Assembly (NCBI RefSeq): GCF_036226745.1
Contig: NZ_CP109013.1
Coordinates: forward strand, 3,658,001 to 3,722,000
DNA length: 64,000 bases
Reading direction: 5' to 3'
From: Streptomyces sp. NBC_00683
Lineage (GTDB): Bacteria > Actinomycetota > Actinomycetes > Streptomycetales > Streptomycetaceae
How positions within the stretch are numbered: position 1 is the stretch's first letter; each line of letters opens with the position of its first letter. The translations under genes and the position numbers were made by a program. Of this stretch, positions 24,675 through 32,896 are shown piece after piece. Under the pieces are notes generated by a model, which was not told the origin of the DNA, did no database searches, and saw only the letters and a program-made list of their open reading frames with translations.

Positions 24675-26669
24675 ATGCAGATCCGCACCGAATTCCCCTA
24701 CGAGACGACCCACGAGGACCTCTACATCCCCCTGTCGGACGGGACCGAGCTGTACGCGCGGATCTGGCGGCCGGTCACCGACGAACCGGTGCCCGCGCTG
24801 CTGGAGTACCTGCCCTACCGGCTGAGCGACTGGACGGCCCCGCGCGACTGGCAGCGCCACCCCTGGTACGCGGGCCACGGCTACGCCTCCGTACGGGTGG
24901 ATGTGCGCGGGCACGGCAACAGCGAGGGCATGCCGGGCGACGAGTACGACGCGACGGAGCTCGCCGACGGGGTGGCCGTCGTGCACTGGCTCGCCCAGCA
25001 GGAGTGGTGCTCGGGCCGGGTCGGCATGTTCGGCATCTCCTGGGGCGGCTTCAACTCCCTCCAGATCGCCGCCCTGGCCCCGGAGCCCCTGAAGGCGATC
25101 GTCACCGTCTGCTCGGCCGACGACCGCTACGACAACGACGTCCACTACATGGGCGGCTCCGTCCTCGCCGTCGACATGCACGCCTGGGCCGCCACGATGC
25201 TGGCCTTCGTCTGCCGTCCGCCGGACCCGGCGGACGTCGGCGACGACTGGAAGGGCATGTGGCTGAAGCGGCTCGACGCCGTCGACCCGTTCATCCACAC
25301 ATGGCTGGCGCACCAGACCCGTGACGACTACTGGAAGCACGGCAGCGTCTGCGAGGACTACGGCGCCGTCAAGGCCCACGTCCTGGCGGTCGGCGGCTGG
25401 CACGACCCGTACCGCGACACCGTCCTGCGGCTCGTCGAGCACCTGGACCCGGCGAAGGTGCGCGGGCTGATCGGCCCCTGGTCGCACCAGTACCCGGACC
25501 GGGGGCTGCCCCCGGGGCCCGCGATCGGCTTCCTGCAGGAGACCCTGCGCTGGTGGGACCAGCACCTCAAGGACAAGGACACCGGGGTGATGAACGAGCC
25601 CCTGCTGCGGTCCTGGATCAGCGGTTCGCACCCTCCCGCGACCGTCTACGAGACGCTGCCCGGCCGCTGGGTCGGCGACGCGGACTGGCCGTCGGAGAAC
25701 GTCGCGCCGGTGGCGTACGCCCTCCAGGGCGGTCCGCAGACCGTCCGCTCGCCGCAGCAGACCGGGCTGGACGCGGGCCGCTTCTTCCCCTTCGGCAACG
25801 CCGCCGACCTGCCGCCCGACCAGCGCGACGAGGACGCCAAGTCGGTGTGCTTCGAGTTCCCCGTCGAGGAGGCTCCCATCGAGATCCTCGGCCGGCCCCG
25901 GGTGAAGCTCCGCATCCGGATGGACGTGCCGCGCGGCCAGGCGATCGTCCGGCTCTGCGACGTGGCCCCGGACGGTGCCTCGACCCTGGTGACCCGGGGT
26001 GTTCTGAACCTGGCGGCGCGCCACGGGCGCGACCGGTCGGAGGACTGGCCCGTCGGGGAGACCGAGGACGTGACCTTCGAACTGAACGGCATCGGGCACA
26101 CCTTCCCGCCCGGCCACCGGATCAGGCTCGCCGTCTCGTCCTCGTACTGGCCGTGGATCTGGCCGCAGGCCGGTTCGGACGGCTTCACGCTCGACGCGGA
26201 CGGCAGCCTCGTCGAACTCCCGGTGCGCAGGCACACCGAGGACCCGGCGATCAGTTTCGGCGAGCCGGAGCAGGCGGAGCCCCTCGGCGTCGTCTTTCCG
26301 GTCACGCTCGACGAGGAGCGCCCGGAGCGTCTGGTGGTCCGCGATGTGGCCAAGGGCGAATGGCGTCTGGAGGTCGACCCGCGCTACGGCGGTACGCGTG
26401 TCTACCCGGACGGGCTGGAGTTCACCGAGGACGCGGTCGAGACGTACACGATCCGCGAGGACGACCCGCTCTCGGCCGCCGCACGCTCGGACTGGAAGAT
26501 CCGGCTGCACCGGCCGGAGATGTCCTGGGACGTGAGGATCGAGTCGCGTTCGGAGACGAGCGCGGACGCGGACGACTTCATCACGTCCAACGAGGTGGTG
26601 TGCAGGGACGGCGACGAGATCGTCTTCCACCGGACCTGGGAGAAGAGGATCCCGCGCACGGCGGGATGA
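24675..26669 (+). CDS. CocE/NonD-family serine hydrolase (X-Pro dipeptidyl-peptidase-like)
   Basis: A 664-residue alpha/beta hydrolase. The nucleophile is Ser122 in GMFGISWGGF, and VDVRGHGNSEG around 75-84 supplies the oxyanion region. A C-terminal beta-sandwich (about 420-660, PP-binding jelly-roll) completes the CocE/X-Pro dipeptidyl-peptidase layout. Members cleave Xaa-Pro peptides, esters such as cocaine, or cephalosporin acyl groups, so the substrate cannot be named. It is probably co-transcribed with the peptide transporter upstream (9-bp gap, GAGGT ribosome site). Confidence 0.88.
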   Translation: MQIRTEFPYETTHEDLYIPLSDGTELYARIWRPVTDEPVPALLEYLPYRLSDWTAPRDWQRHPWYAGHGYASVRVDVRGHGNSEGMPGDEYDATELADGVAVVHWLAQQEWCSGRVGMFGISWGGFNSLQIAALAPEPLKAIVTVCSADDRYDNDVHYMGGSVLAVDMHAWAATMLAFVCRPPDPADVGDDWKGMWLKRLDAVDPFIHTWLAHQTRDDYWKHGSVCEDYGAVKAHVLAVGGWHDPYRDTVLRLVEHLDPAKVRGLIGPWSHQYPDRGLPPGPAIGFLQETLRWWDQHLKDKDTGVMNEPLLRSWISGSHPPATVYETLPGRWVGDADWPSENVAPVAYALQGGPQTVRSPQQTGLDAGRFFPFGNAADLPPDQRDEDAKSVCFEFPVEEAPIEILGRPRVKLRIRMDVPRGQAIVRLCDVAPDGASTLVTRGVLNLAARHGRDRSEDWPVGETEDVTFELNGIGHTFPPGHRIRLAVSSSYWPWIWPQAGSDGFTLDADGSLVELPVRRHTEDPAISFGEPEQAEPLGVVFPVTLDEERPERLVVRDVAKGEWRLEVDPRYGGTRVYPDGLEFTEDAVETYTIREDDPLSAAARSDWKIRLHRPEMSWDVRIESRSETSADADDFITSNEVVCRDGDEIVFHRTWEKRIPRTAG

Positions 26670-26795
26670 AGGCGACGGCCATACAGGAGTACGACGGAAC
26701 TTTCCGGGCATTACGCATAGTTGAGACACTGCCGCGGGGTGCCACCGCCGACGTAACGTGTCCCCCAAGCGACCTGGAAAGCGAGGCAGCAACAG

Positions 26796-28022
26796 ATGCC
26801 CGAGAGCAGCCCGCTCGATCTGGCCGAGGGCGACCCCTTCGGTCCGCACAACCTTCCGTACGGAGTGTTCTCCACCCCCGAACACCCGGACGACCGCAGG
26901 GTCGGCGTCCGCATCGGCGCGCATGTGCTGGACGCCGGGGCCGCCGCGCACGCGCTCGGCTCCCCGTACGCCCAGCTGCTGGCCAGGCCCAGCCTGACGC
27001 CGCTCCTCGCGGCGGGCCGCACCGCCTGGCGGGACGTGCGCCGCGCGCTCACCGCCTGGGTGACGGTCCCGGCGCACCGCCCGGACATAGAGCCCCTGCT
27101 GCATCCGGTGGACGCGGTGACGATGCACCTGCCGTACGAGGTCGCGGACTACGTCGACTTCTACGCCAGTGAGCACCACGCCACCAACGTCGGGCGGATC
27201 TTCCGGCCCGACGGTGCGGCCCTCACGCCCAACTGGAAGCACCTCCCGATCGGTTACCACGGGCGGGCGGGCACGGTCGTCGTCTCCGGTACCGAGGTGG
27301 TGCGCCCCTCCGGGCAGCGCAAGGCGCCCACCGACCCGGCCCCCGTCTTCGGCCCCTCGGTGAAGCTGGACATCGAGGCCGAGGTCGGTTTCGTCGTCGG
27401 CGTCCCCTCGCGGCAGGGCACCCCGGTCGCGCTCGCCGACTTCCGCGAGCACGTCTTCGGTCTCTGCCTGCTCAACGACTGGTCGGCGCGGGACATCCAG
27501 GCCTGGGAGTACGTGCCGCTCGGCCCGTTCCTCGGCAAGTCCTTCGCCACCTCCGTCTCGGCGTGGGTGACCCCGCTGGAAGCCCTGGACGCGGCCCGGA
27601 CCGCTCCGCCCGCCCGGGACTTCGAGCTGCTCCCCTACCTCGACGACGCGGACGACGAGGAGCCCGGCGGCTTCGACATCCGGATCTCGGTCGAGATCAA
27701 CGGACAGCCCGTCTCCCGGCCGCCGTTCTCCTCCATGTACTGGACGGCCGCGCAGCAGCTGGCGCAGATGACGGTGAACGGCGCCTCCCTGCGCACGGGT
27801 GACCTGTACGGCTCCGGAACCGTCAGCGGCGCCGAGCCCGGCGAGCGCGGCTCCCTGCTCGAACTCACCTGGAACGGCCGCGATCCGCTGGACCTGCCCG
27901 AGGGCAAGCGGACGTTCCTGGAGGACGGCGACACGGTCACCCTGACCGCATGGGCCCCCGGGCCGCACGGCACGCGCGTCGGCCTCGGCGAGGTCACCGG
28001 CCGGATCGTGCCCGCGGCGTGA
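26796..28022 (+). CDS. fahA: fumarylacetoacetase
   Basis: A 408-residue enzyme of the last step of tyrosine/homogentisate breakdown, which hydrolyses fumarylacetoacetate to fumarate and acetoacetate. N-terminal SH3-like domain (15-115) precedes the FAH fold. DFYASEHHATNVGRIFRP and GYHGRAGTVVVSG are active-site segments (catalytic His in SEHH), and EAEVGFVVG and LNDWSARDIQAWEYVPLGPF hold the Ca/Mg ligands. Length fits the eukaryote-like FAH. GAGG precedes the ATG. The stop overlaps the next gene by 4 bp. No homogentisate dioxygenase is nearby. Confidence 0.92.
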   Translation: MPESSPLDLAEGDPFGPHNLPYGVFSTPEHPDDRRVGVRIGAHVLDAGAAAHALGSPYAQLLARPSLTPLLAAGRTAWRDVRRALTAWVTVPAHRPDIEPLLHPVDAVTMHLPYEVADYVDFYASEHHATNVGRIFRPDGAALTPNWKHLPIGYHGRAGTVVVSGTEVVRPSGQRKAPTDPAPVFGPSVKLDIEAEVGFVVGVPSRQGTPVALADFREHVFGLCLLNDWSARDIQAWEYVPLGPFLGKSFATSVSAWVTPLEALDAARTAPPARDFELLPYLDDADDEEPGGFDIRISVEINGQPVSRPPFSSMYWTAAQQLAQMTVNGASLRTGDLYGSGTVSGAEPGERGSLLELTWNGRDPLDLPEGKRTFLEDGDTVTLTAWAPGPHGTRVGLGEVTGRIVPAA

Positions 28023-28690
28023 ACGAACGGCCGACACTCCCCGAGGAGCTGTTGCTGCTCGCCCTGGACCCCGTGCGCGGCAAGCCGCTGTGCCGGGGCA
28101 GGTACCTGGAGTACGGCCTGGCCGGGGCCGTACTGGCCGAACTGGAGCTCCAGGGGCGGATCACCGAGGAGCACGGCAGGGTGCACGTGGCGAATCCGCT
28201 GGACCCGCCGGACCCGCTGCTCGCGGTGTTCCTGCGCAGCCTGCCGGCGCCCGGCAAGAGCCGGTTCCACGGGGGCGTGTCGGCCAGGCGCTGGGTCCGG
28301 CACGCCGGGCGGCAGGCCGAGGGCCTCTATCTCGAAGCCCTGGTGCAGCGCGGCATCCTGCGCAGGGAGACCCGCCGCTTCCTCGGCCTGCTGCCCTACC
28401 ACCGCCACCTCCCGGGCCCCGGAGGCCTGTCGGCACACATACGGGAGCACTTCGCGGCGGCCGGCGGGGCGGGCTTCCCCGACCGCCGCGACAGGCTGCT
28501 GGCGGCTGTCGCCGCGGCGGTGGAGCTGCCGTCCGCGGTCAGGCAGGGCGACCGGCGGACCCGCTCGGCCGTGCGGGCACTGGCCCGCCAGGAGTGGCCG
28601 GCACTGGCGGTGCACCGCAACGTGCGCCAGGACAAGTCCGGCCAGAACGGCGGAGGCGTCAGCGGGGGCGGAGGCGGGGACGGCGACTGA
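28019..28690 (+). CDS. GPP34 (GOLPH3-like) family protein
   Basis: A 223-residue all-helical protein. It opens with LPEELLLLALDPVRGKPLCRGRYLEYGLAGAVLAELELQGR, a clear GPP34 start, and has the C-terminal DRRDRLLAAVAAAVELP helix. Eukaryotic GOLPH3 binds phosphatidylinositol-4-phosphate, but Streptomyces copies are numerous and their roles are mostly unknown. The GTG overlaps the fumarylacetoacetase TGA (GTGA), so translation is probably coupled although no functional link is evident. The C terminus is Gly/Asp-rich. Confidence 0.85.
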   Translation: MNERPTLPEELLLLALDPVRGKPLCRGRYLEYGLAGAVLAELELQGRITEEHGRVHVANPLDPPDPLLAVFLRSLPAPGKSRFHGGVSARRWVRHAGRQAEGLYLEALVQRGILRRETRRFLGLLPYHRHLPGPGGLSAHIREHFAAAGGAGFPDRRDRLLAAVAAAVELPSAVRQGDRRTRSAVRALARQEWPALAVHRNVRQDKSGQNGGGVSGGGGGDGD

Positions 28691-28722
28691 ACCCCCGGGT
28701 GTCCGAGGAGGCGGGCCGACAC

Positions 28723-28741
28723 CCCCTCGGTGTCCGAGGGG
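28723..28741 (+). terminator. short hairpin after GPP34 gene
   Basis: CCCCTCGG and CCGAGGGG are complementary with a TGT loop, 32 bp after the GPP34 stop. It is preceded by a direct repeat of GTGTCCGAGG. It probably ends the transporter-hydrolase-FAH-GPP34 unit before the GntR gene. Confidence 0.55.
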
Positions 28742-28873
28742 TGGTCGTCCCGGGTGGCAGATCTTCGTCACCCGAAAGGAAAGCCGCAGGTCACAGCTCC
28801 GCTGACCGGGGCCGGAAGTGGCGCAACACTGCGGCAACACCACCGCGGGGACCCCGTCGGTATGGTCCAGCGC

Positions 28874-29644
28874 ATGCCAGCCGATCGCATCCGTGAGCAC
28901 ACCGTGCCCGTCGCCGCCGCCCGCCGGCGCCGGCTGCGCGCGGACCATGCCCGGCTGCTGGCCGACCTGTTGCGCCACCAGGTGCGCACCGGCGGCTTTC
29001 CCGGCGGCGTACTGCCGTTCGAGGACACCATCGGCGCCGACTACCGCGTCTCCCGCAACACCGTCCGCCAGGCCCTCGACCTGCTGCGCGCAGAGGGTCT
29101 GGTGGAACGCCAGCCCGGCGTCGGCACCGTCGTCGTCAGCGAGAAGTACTCGCACGGCCTGGACCGGCTCCAGGGTCTGGCCGAGACCCTGCACGAGCAC
29201 GGCCGGGTCACCAACGAGGTCCGTACCGTCGGCCCCGTGGCCGCCCCCGGACCCGTCGCGCGGCGGCTCGGCATCGCCGAGCACACCGACGTCCTCTACA
29301 TCGAGCGGCGCCGGCTGCTGAACGGGCTGCCGCTGTCCCTCGACCTCACGTACATCCCGATGGACATCGGCGCCGGGCTGCTCGGCTGCGACCTGGAGAA
29401 CACCGATGTCTTCCGGCTGCTGGAATCCCTGACCGGACGGGCGCTCGGCACCGCCGAGATCACCCTGGAGGCCGTCAACGCCGACGCGCACTCCGCCGCC
29501 GTCCTGGAGACCCCGCAGGGCGCCGCCGTCCTGATGCTGGAACGCCTCACCCACCTCTGTGACGGGCGGCCCGTGGACCTGGAGTTCATCCGGTTCCGCG
29601 GTGACCGCATCAGCATGAGCGGCCTGCTGCACAGGTCGGACTGA
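28874..29644 (+). CDS. GntR-family (HutC/UTRA) regulator of the downstream flavoprotein operon
   Basis: A 256-residue regulator. The winged helix (about 25-95) contains DTIGADYRVSRNTVRQALDLLRAEGLVERQPGVGTVV, in two typical segments, and the UTRA ligand domain spans 100-250 (ERRRLLNGLPLSLDLTYIP). Ligands of UTRA domains are usually small metabolites. ATG 28874 is preferred: a TATGGT hexamer (28861-28866) ends seven bases upstream, so the message may be leaderless. ATG 28862 is an alternative. It precedes the ferredoxin gene by 33 bp and likely controls the operon through 35632. Confidence 0.83.
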   Translation: MPADRIREHTVPVAAARRRRLRADHARLLADLLRHQVRTGGFPGGVLPFEDTIGADYRVSRNTVRQALDLLRAEGLVERQPGVGTVVVSEKYSHGLDRLQGLAETLHEHGRVTNEVRTVGPVAAPGPVARRLGIAEHTDVLYIERRRLLNGLPLSLDLTYIPMDIGAGLLGCDLENTDVFRLLESLTGRALGTAEITLEAVNADAHSAAVLETPQGAAVLMLERLTHLCDGRPVDLEFIRFRGDRISMSGLLHRSD

Positions 29645-29677
29645 GACCCCTCCTTCCCCTCTTTCCTGGAGACCGCC

Positions 29678-29905
29678 ATGCCTCTGGCGCCCCAGCGGGC
29701 CGACGTGCCCGTGACCATCGACGAGTCGAAGTGCATCGACGGCTGCACCCTCTGCGTCGACATGTGCCCTCTCGACTCCCTCGCCATCAACCCGGACAGC
29801 GGCAAGGCGTTCATGCATGTCGACGAGTGCTGGTACTGCGGCCCGTGCGCGGCCCGGTGTCCCACCGACGCGGTGACGGTCAACATGCCCTACCTCCTCC
29901 GGTGA
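29678..29905 (+). CDS. two-[4Fe-4S] ferredoxin, AprB-like
   Basis: A 75-residue iron-sulfur protein. The first cluster motif is KCIDGCTLCVDMCP (C-x3-C-x2-C-x3-CP) and the second ECWYCGPCAARCPTDAV (C-x2-C-x2-C-x3-CP). The C-W-x-C element and the following strand TVNMPYLL resemble the beta subunit of adenylylsulfate reductase, where it docks on the flavin subunit; the C-terminal extension of true AprB is missing. GGAG precedes the ATG. It probably exchanges electrons with the flavoprotein encoded five genes on (32897). The donor or acceptor is unknown. Confidence 0.85.
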   Translation: MPLAPQRADVPVTIDESKCIDGCTLCVDMCPLDSLAINPDSGKAFMHVDECWYCGPCAARCPTDAVTVNMPYLLR

Positions 29906-29920
29906 AAGGCCATTCCTCCC

Positions 29921-31291
29921 ATGCGACGCACGGCAATCCGCGCCGCCGCCCTGCTCACCGCCGCGACTCTCGTCCCGCTCACCGCGGGCTGCGGCGGCGA
30001 AGCGAGCGCGGGTGACGGCGACACGGTCACGGTGACCGTCGGCTATCAGTCCAGGACCATCAACACCGTCACCGCGGGCACCCTCCTGCGCTCCCTCGGC
30101 TACTTCGAGGAAGAGCTGCGGGCCCGCGGCGAACGGGACGGCGTCACGTACAAGGTGAAGTGGCAGGACTACGCGACCGGCGCGCCGATCACCGCGCAGA
30201 TGACCGCCGGGAAGATCGACATCGGCTCGATGGGCGACTTCCCTCTGCTGATCAACGCGGCTCGCGGCAAGCAGCTGAACCGCCCCACCAGACTCGTCTC
30301 GGTCACCGGGTACAACCTGCGGGGCGGGCTCAACACCGTGGTGACCGCGCCCGGTTCGGACCTCGACTCGCTGGAGGACCTGCGCGGCAAGAAGGTCTCC
30401 ACGAGTGTCGGATCAGCCGCCGACGGAACGCTCGTCCGCGCGCTCCAACAGGCCGGGATCGACCCGGAGAAGGACATCCGCAAGCTCAACCAGCAGCCCG
30501 CGGTGGGTGCGTCCGCGCTCCAGGCCGGCAGCGCGGACGCCCTGTCGCAGTTCGTGGCCTGGCCCGGACTGCTGGCCTTCCAGGGACGGGCGAAGGCCCT
30601 CTACGACGGGGCGGAGCTGAATCTTCCGACCTTCCACGGGGTCACCGTCCGCGAGGAGTTCGCGAAGCGGCGGCCCGCCGTGCTGGAGGACTTCCTGCGG
30701 GCGCAGGGCCGGGCGACGGACTACCTGCACGAGCACCCGGTGGCGTCGTCCGAGTCGGTCGCGAAGGCCACCGGCCTGCCGGCCGAGGTCGTGCACCTCT
30801 ACAACGGCTCCCAGGGCATCGCGACGTTCGACACCACCGTGAAACCCGCACTGGTCGCGGCGCTCAAGAAGGACGTCCCCGTGCTGCGCTCGGCGAAGCT
30901 GGTCGGCGACGTGGACGTGGACGCCTTCGTCGACGAGCAGTACGTGAAGCGGGTGCACGGCTCCGCCTACGCGAAGGCGCAGGCGGCCGGTCCGCCCGCC
31001 GCACGCGGCGGAGAGGTCTGGCTGAAGGGCAAGGACACCACGTCGGCGTTCGCCACCCCCACCGAGGTCCTGCGGTACGCCGCCGCGCACCCGGGGCAGG
31101 TCCGCGCCGCGTACGTCCCCGACGCGAAGACCGGGACGCTGTGGTTCGCCGACCGGGCGGTCTGGGTGTCCGAGGGCGCCGCACTGCGGCCGTACGTCAC
31201 CGCATCCGCGGCCCGCGCCGATGTCGCCACCCACCCCGGCGCCCGGATCGTCTCGTACGCCACCGCGCTCGACCGGGCCCGCGTCTCATGA
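29921..31291 (+). CDS. ABC transporter substrate-binding lipoprotein (NrtA/SsuA/TauA type) with extra C-terminal domain
   Basis: A 456-residue exported lipoprotein. The signal peptide ends in the lipobox LTAGC (lipidated Cys near 24). Residues 35-350 follow the nitrate/sulfonate/taurine binding fold: VTVGYQSRTINTVTAG, DIGSMGDFPLLINAARG and KKVSTSVGSAADGTLVRALQQAG. Relatives are about 320-350 residues. Here about 100 more follow, containing RAAYVPDAKTGTLWFADRAVWV and a closing helix before ARIVSYATAL, which faintly resembles the NosL fold. The ligand is unknown. It is the first transport gene of the operon, 15 bp after the ferredoxin. Confidence 0.85.
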   Translation: MRRTAIRAAALLTAATLVPLTAGCGGEASAGDGDTVTVTVGYQSRTINTVTAGTLLRSLGYFEEELRARGERDGVTYKVKWQDYATGAPITAQMTAGKIDIGSMGDFPLLINAARGKQLNRPTRLVSVTGYNLRGGLNTVVTAPGSDLDSLEDLRGKKVSTSVGSAADGTLVRALQQAGIDPEKDIRKLNQQPAVGASALQAGSADALSQFVAWPGLLAFQGRAKALYDGAELNLPTFHGVTVREEFAKRRPAVLEDFLRAQGRATDYLHEHPVASSESVAKATGLPAEVVHLYNGSQGIATFDTTVKPALVAALKKDVPVLRSAKLVGDVDVDAFVDEQYVKRVHGSAYAKAQAAGPPAARGGEVWLKGKDTTSAFATPTEVLRYAAAHPGQVRAAYVPDAKTGTLWFADRAVWVSEGAALRPYVTASAARADVATHPGARIVSYATALDRARVS

Positions 31292-32148
31292 GCGGCCGGT
31301 GGTCGATCGCGCTGCGGGCCCTGTCGCTGGTGGCCGCCCTGGGCATCTGGCAGCTGCTGACCGCCTTCGACATCAACCTGTGGCTGCGCTTCGAGCAGTT
31401 CCCGACGGTGACCGATGTGGCGCGCGCCTTCGGCGACCGGCTCGGCACGGACGCGTACTGGCAGGACCTCACCGACAGCCTGACCCGGATCGTCACCGGT
31501 TTCGCCCTGGCCGCCGTCCTGGGCATCACCGTCGGCACCGCCGTCGCCCGCTCCCGGCTGGCCTCCGACCTGCTGGGCCCGGTCCTCGAAGTGATCCGCC
31601 CGGTCCCGGCGATCGCGCTCGTGCCGGTGGCGATCCTGCTCTTCCCCAGCAACGAGCAGGGGATCGTCTTCATCACGTGCACCGCGGCGTTCTTCCCCGT
31701 CATGGTCTCCACCCGGCACGCGGTGCGCGCCCTCACCCCGGTGTGGGAGGAGGCCGTCCTGACGATGGGCGGCGGCCGGTGGCGGATCCTCGGCTCCGTC
31801 GTCCTGCCCGGCGCGCTCCCCGGCATCCTGGGCGGGCTCTCCGTCGGCATCGGGGTGTCGTGGATCTGTGTGATCTCCGCCGAGATGATCTCCGGCGAGT
31901 ACGGGGTGGGGTACCGCACCTGGCAGGACTACACGGTCGTCGACTACCCGGGCGTCTTCGTCGGCATGGCCACGATCGGCCTCCTCGGGTGGATCACCTC
32001 GACGGCGGTGGAACTGCTGGGCCGCCGGCTCACACGGTGGCTGCCGCGTACGGAGAACCGTCCCCCGTCCCCCGTACGGCACCGGCCCCGGTCCGTATCC
32101 CCGGCGGCTGCGCCGGCCCCCCTGGCCAAGGAGCGGGTGCACCCATGA
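31288..32148 (+). CDS. ABC transporter permease (SsuC/TauC/NrtB type)
   Basis: A 286-residue membrane permease. Six helices run from IALRALSLVAALGIWQLL to VGMATIGLLGWITSTAVELL. The EAA loop, WEEAVLTMGGGRWRILGSVVLPGALPGILGGL, contacts the ATPase. The ATG overlaps the SBP stop by 3 bp (ATGA). The last 30 residues are an Arg/Pro-rich cytoplasmic tail. Subfamily membership points to import of small oxyanions, sulfonates or similar organic anions. Confidence 0.9.
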   Translation: MSGRWSIALRALSLVAALGIWQLLTAFDINLWLRFEQFPTVTDVARAFGDRLGTDAYWQDLTDSLTRIVTGFALAAVLGITVGTAVARSRLASDLLGPVLEVIRPVPAIALVPVAILLFPSNEQGIVFITCTAAFFPVMVSTRHAVRALTPVWEEAVLTMGGGRWRILGSVVLPGALPGILGGLSVGIGVSWICVISAEMISGEYGVGYRTWQDYTVVDYPGVFVGMATIGLLGWITSTAVELLGRRLTRWLPRTENRPPSPVRHRPRSVSPAAAPAPLAKERVHP

Positions 32149-32891
32149 CCACCACCACGTCCCCGGGCGTCCGGCTCACCCTGCGCGGTGCCGTGCTCGG
32201 CCGGGCCGGGGCACCCGTCCTGGAGGGGATCGACCTCGATGTCGTACCCGGTGAGATCCTCGCCGTCGTCGGCCCGTCCGGCTGCGGCAAGTCCACGCTC
32301 CTGCGCACCCTCGCCGGACTGCTGCCCGCGCTCGGCGGCCAGGTCACGCAGGACGGCCAGCCGATCACCGCACCGCGCGCCGAGCGGGCCCTCGTCTTCC
32401 AGGACGACGCGCTGCTGCCGTGGCGCACGGTGCGTGCCAATGTCGAACTGCCCCTCGCCATCCGGGGCGTGGCGCGCTCCGAACGCAGGCGCCGGGCCGA
32501 GTCCTGGCTGGCCCGGGTCGGCCTGGAGGACCACGGGGCGAAGCTCCCGCACCGCATCTCGGGCGGCCAGCGCCAGCGTGTGCAGCTGGCCCGCGCCCTG
32601 GCGGCCGAACCGCGCGCGGTCCTGATGGACGAGCCCTTCGGCGCGCTGGACGCCCAGACCAGGGCCGGGATGCAGCAGCTGCTCGTCGATGTCCTGCACG
32701 GCACGGGCGCCACGGTCGTCTTCGTCACGCACGACGTGGACGAGGCGCTGTTCCTCGGCGACCGGGTGGCACTGCTGCCCACCGGGCGCGTCCTGGACGT
32801 ACCGCGTCCGCGCGAACGCGCCGCGCGCTCCGACCCGGCGACCGTCGCGCTGCGGCGCGAGGTCCTCGAATCGCTCACTCCCGCCCACTGA
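32145..32891 (+). CDS. ABC transporter ATP-binding protein (SsuB/TauB/NrtD type)
   Basis: A 248-residue ATPase. Walker A is GPSGCGKST, the Q-loop is VFQDDALLPWRTV (the nitrate/sulfonate-class sequence), the signature ISGGQRQRVQLARAL, Walker B AVLMDEPFGALD and the switch VTHDVDEALFLGDRV. It couples to the preceding permease, whose stop it overlaps by 4 bp. With the SBP it forms a complete importer. Confidence 0.93.
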   Translation: MTTTTSPGVRLTLRGAVLGRAGAPVLEGIDLDVVPGEILAVVGPSGCGKSTLLRTLAGLLPALGGQVTQDGQPITAPRAERALVFQDDALLPWRTVRANVELPLAIRGVARSERRRRAESWLARVGLEDHGAKLPHRISGGQRQRVQLARALAAEPRAVLMDEPFGALDAQTRAGMQQLLVDVLHGTGATVVFVTHDVDEALFLGDRVALLPTGRVLDVPRPRERAARSDPATVALRREVLESLTPAH

Positions 32892-32896
32892 AAGGC

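Noticed and set aside
23151-28037. 1628-codon open frame on the minus strand opposite the transporter, hydrolase and fumarylacetoacetase genes
   Set aside because: It is a GC-driven shadow. The plus strand has four recognisable protein families with good starts, and the minus translation is Arg/Gly/Val-rich with no domain pattern.
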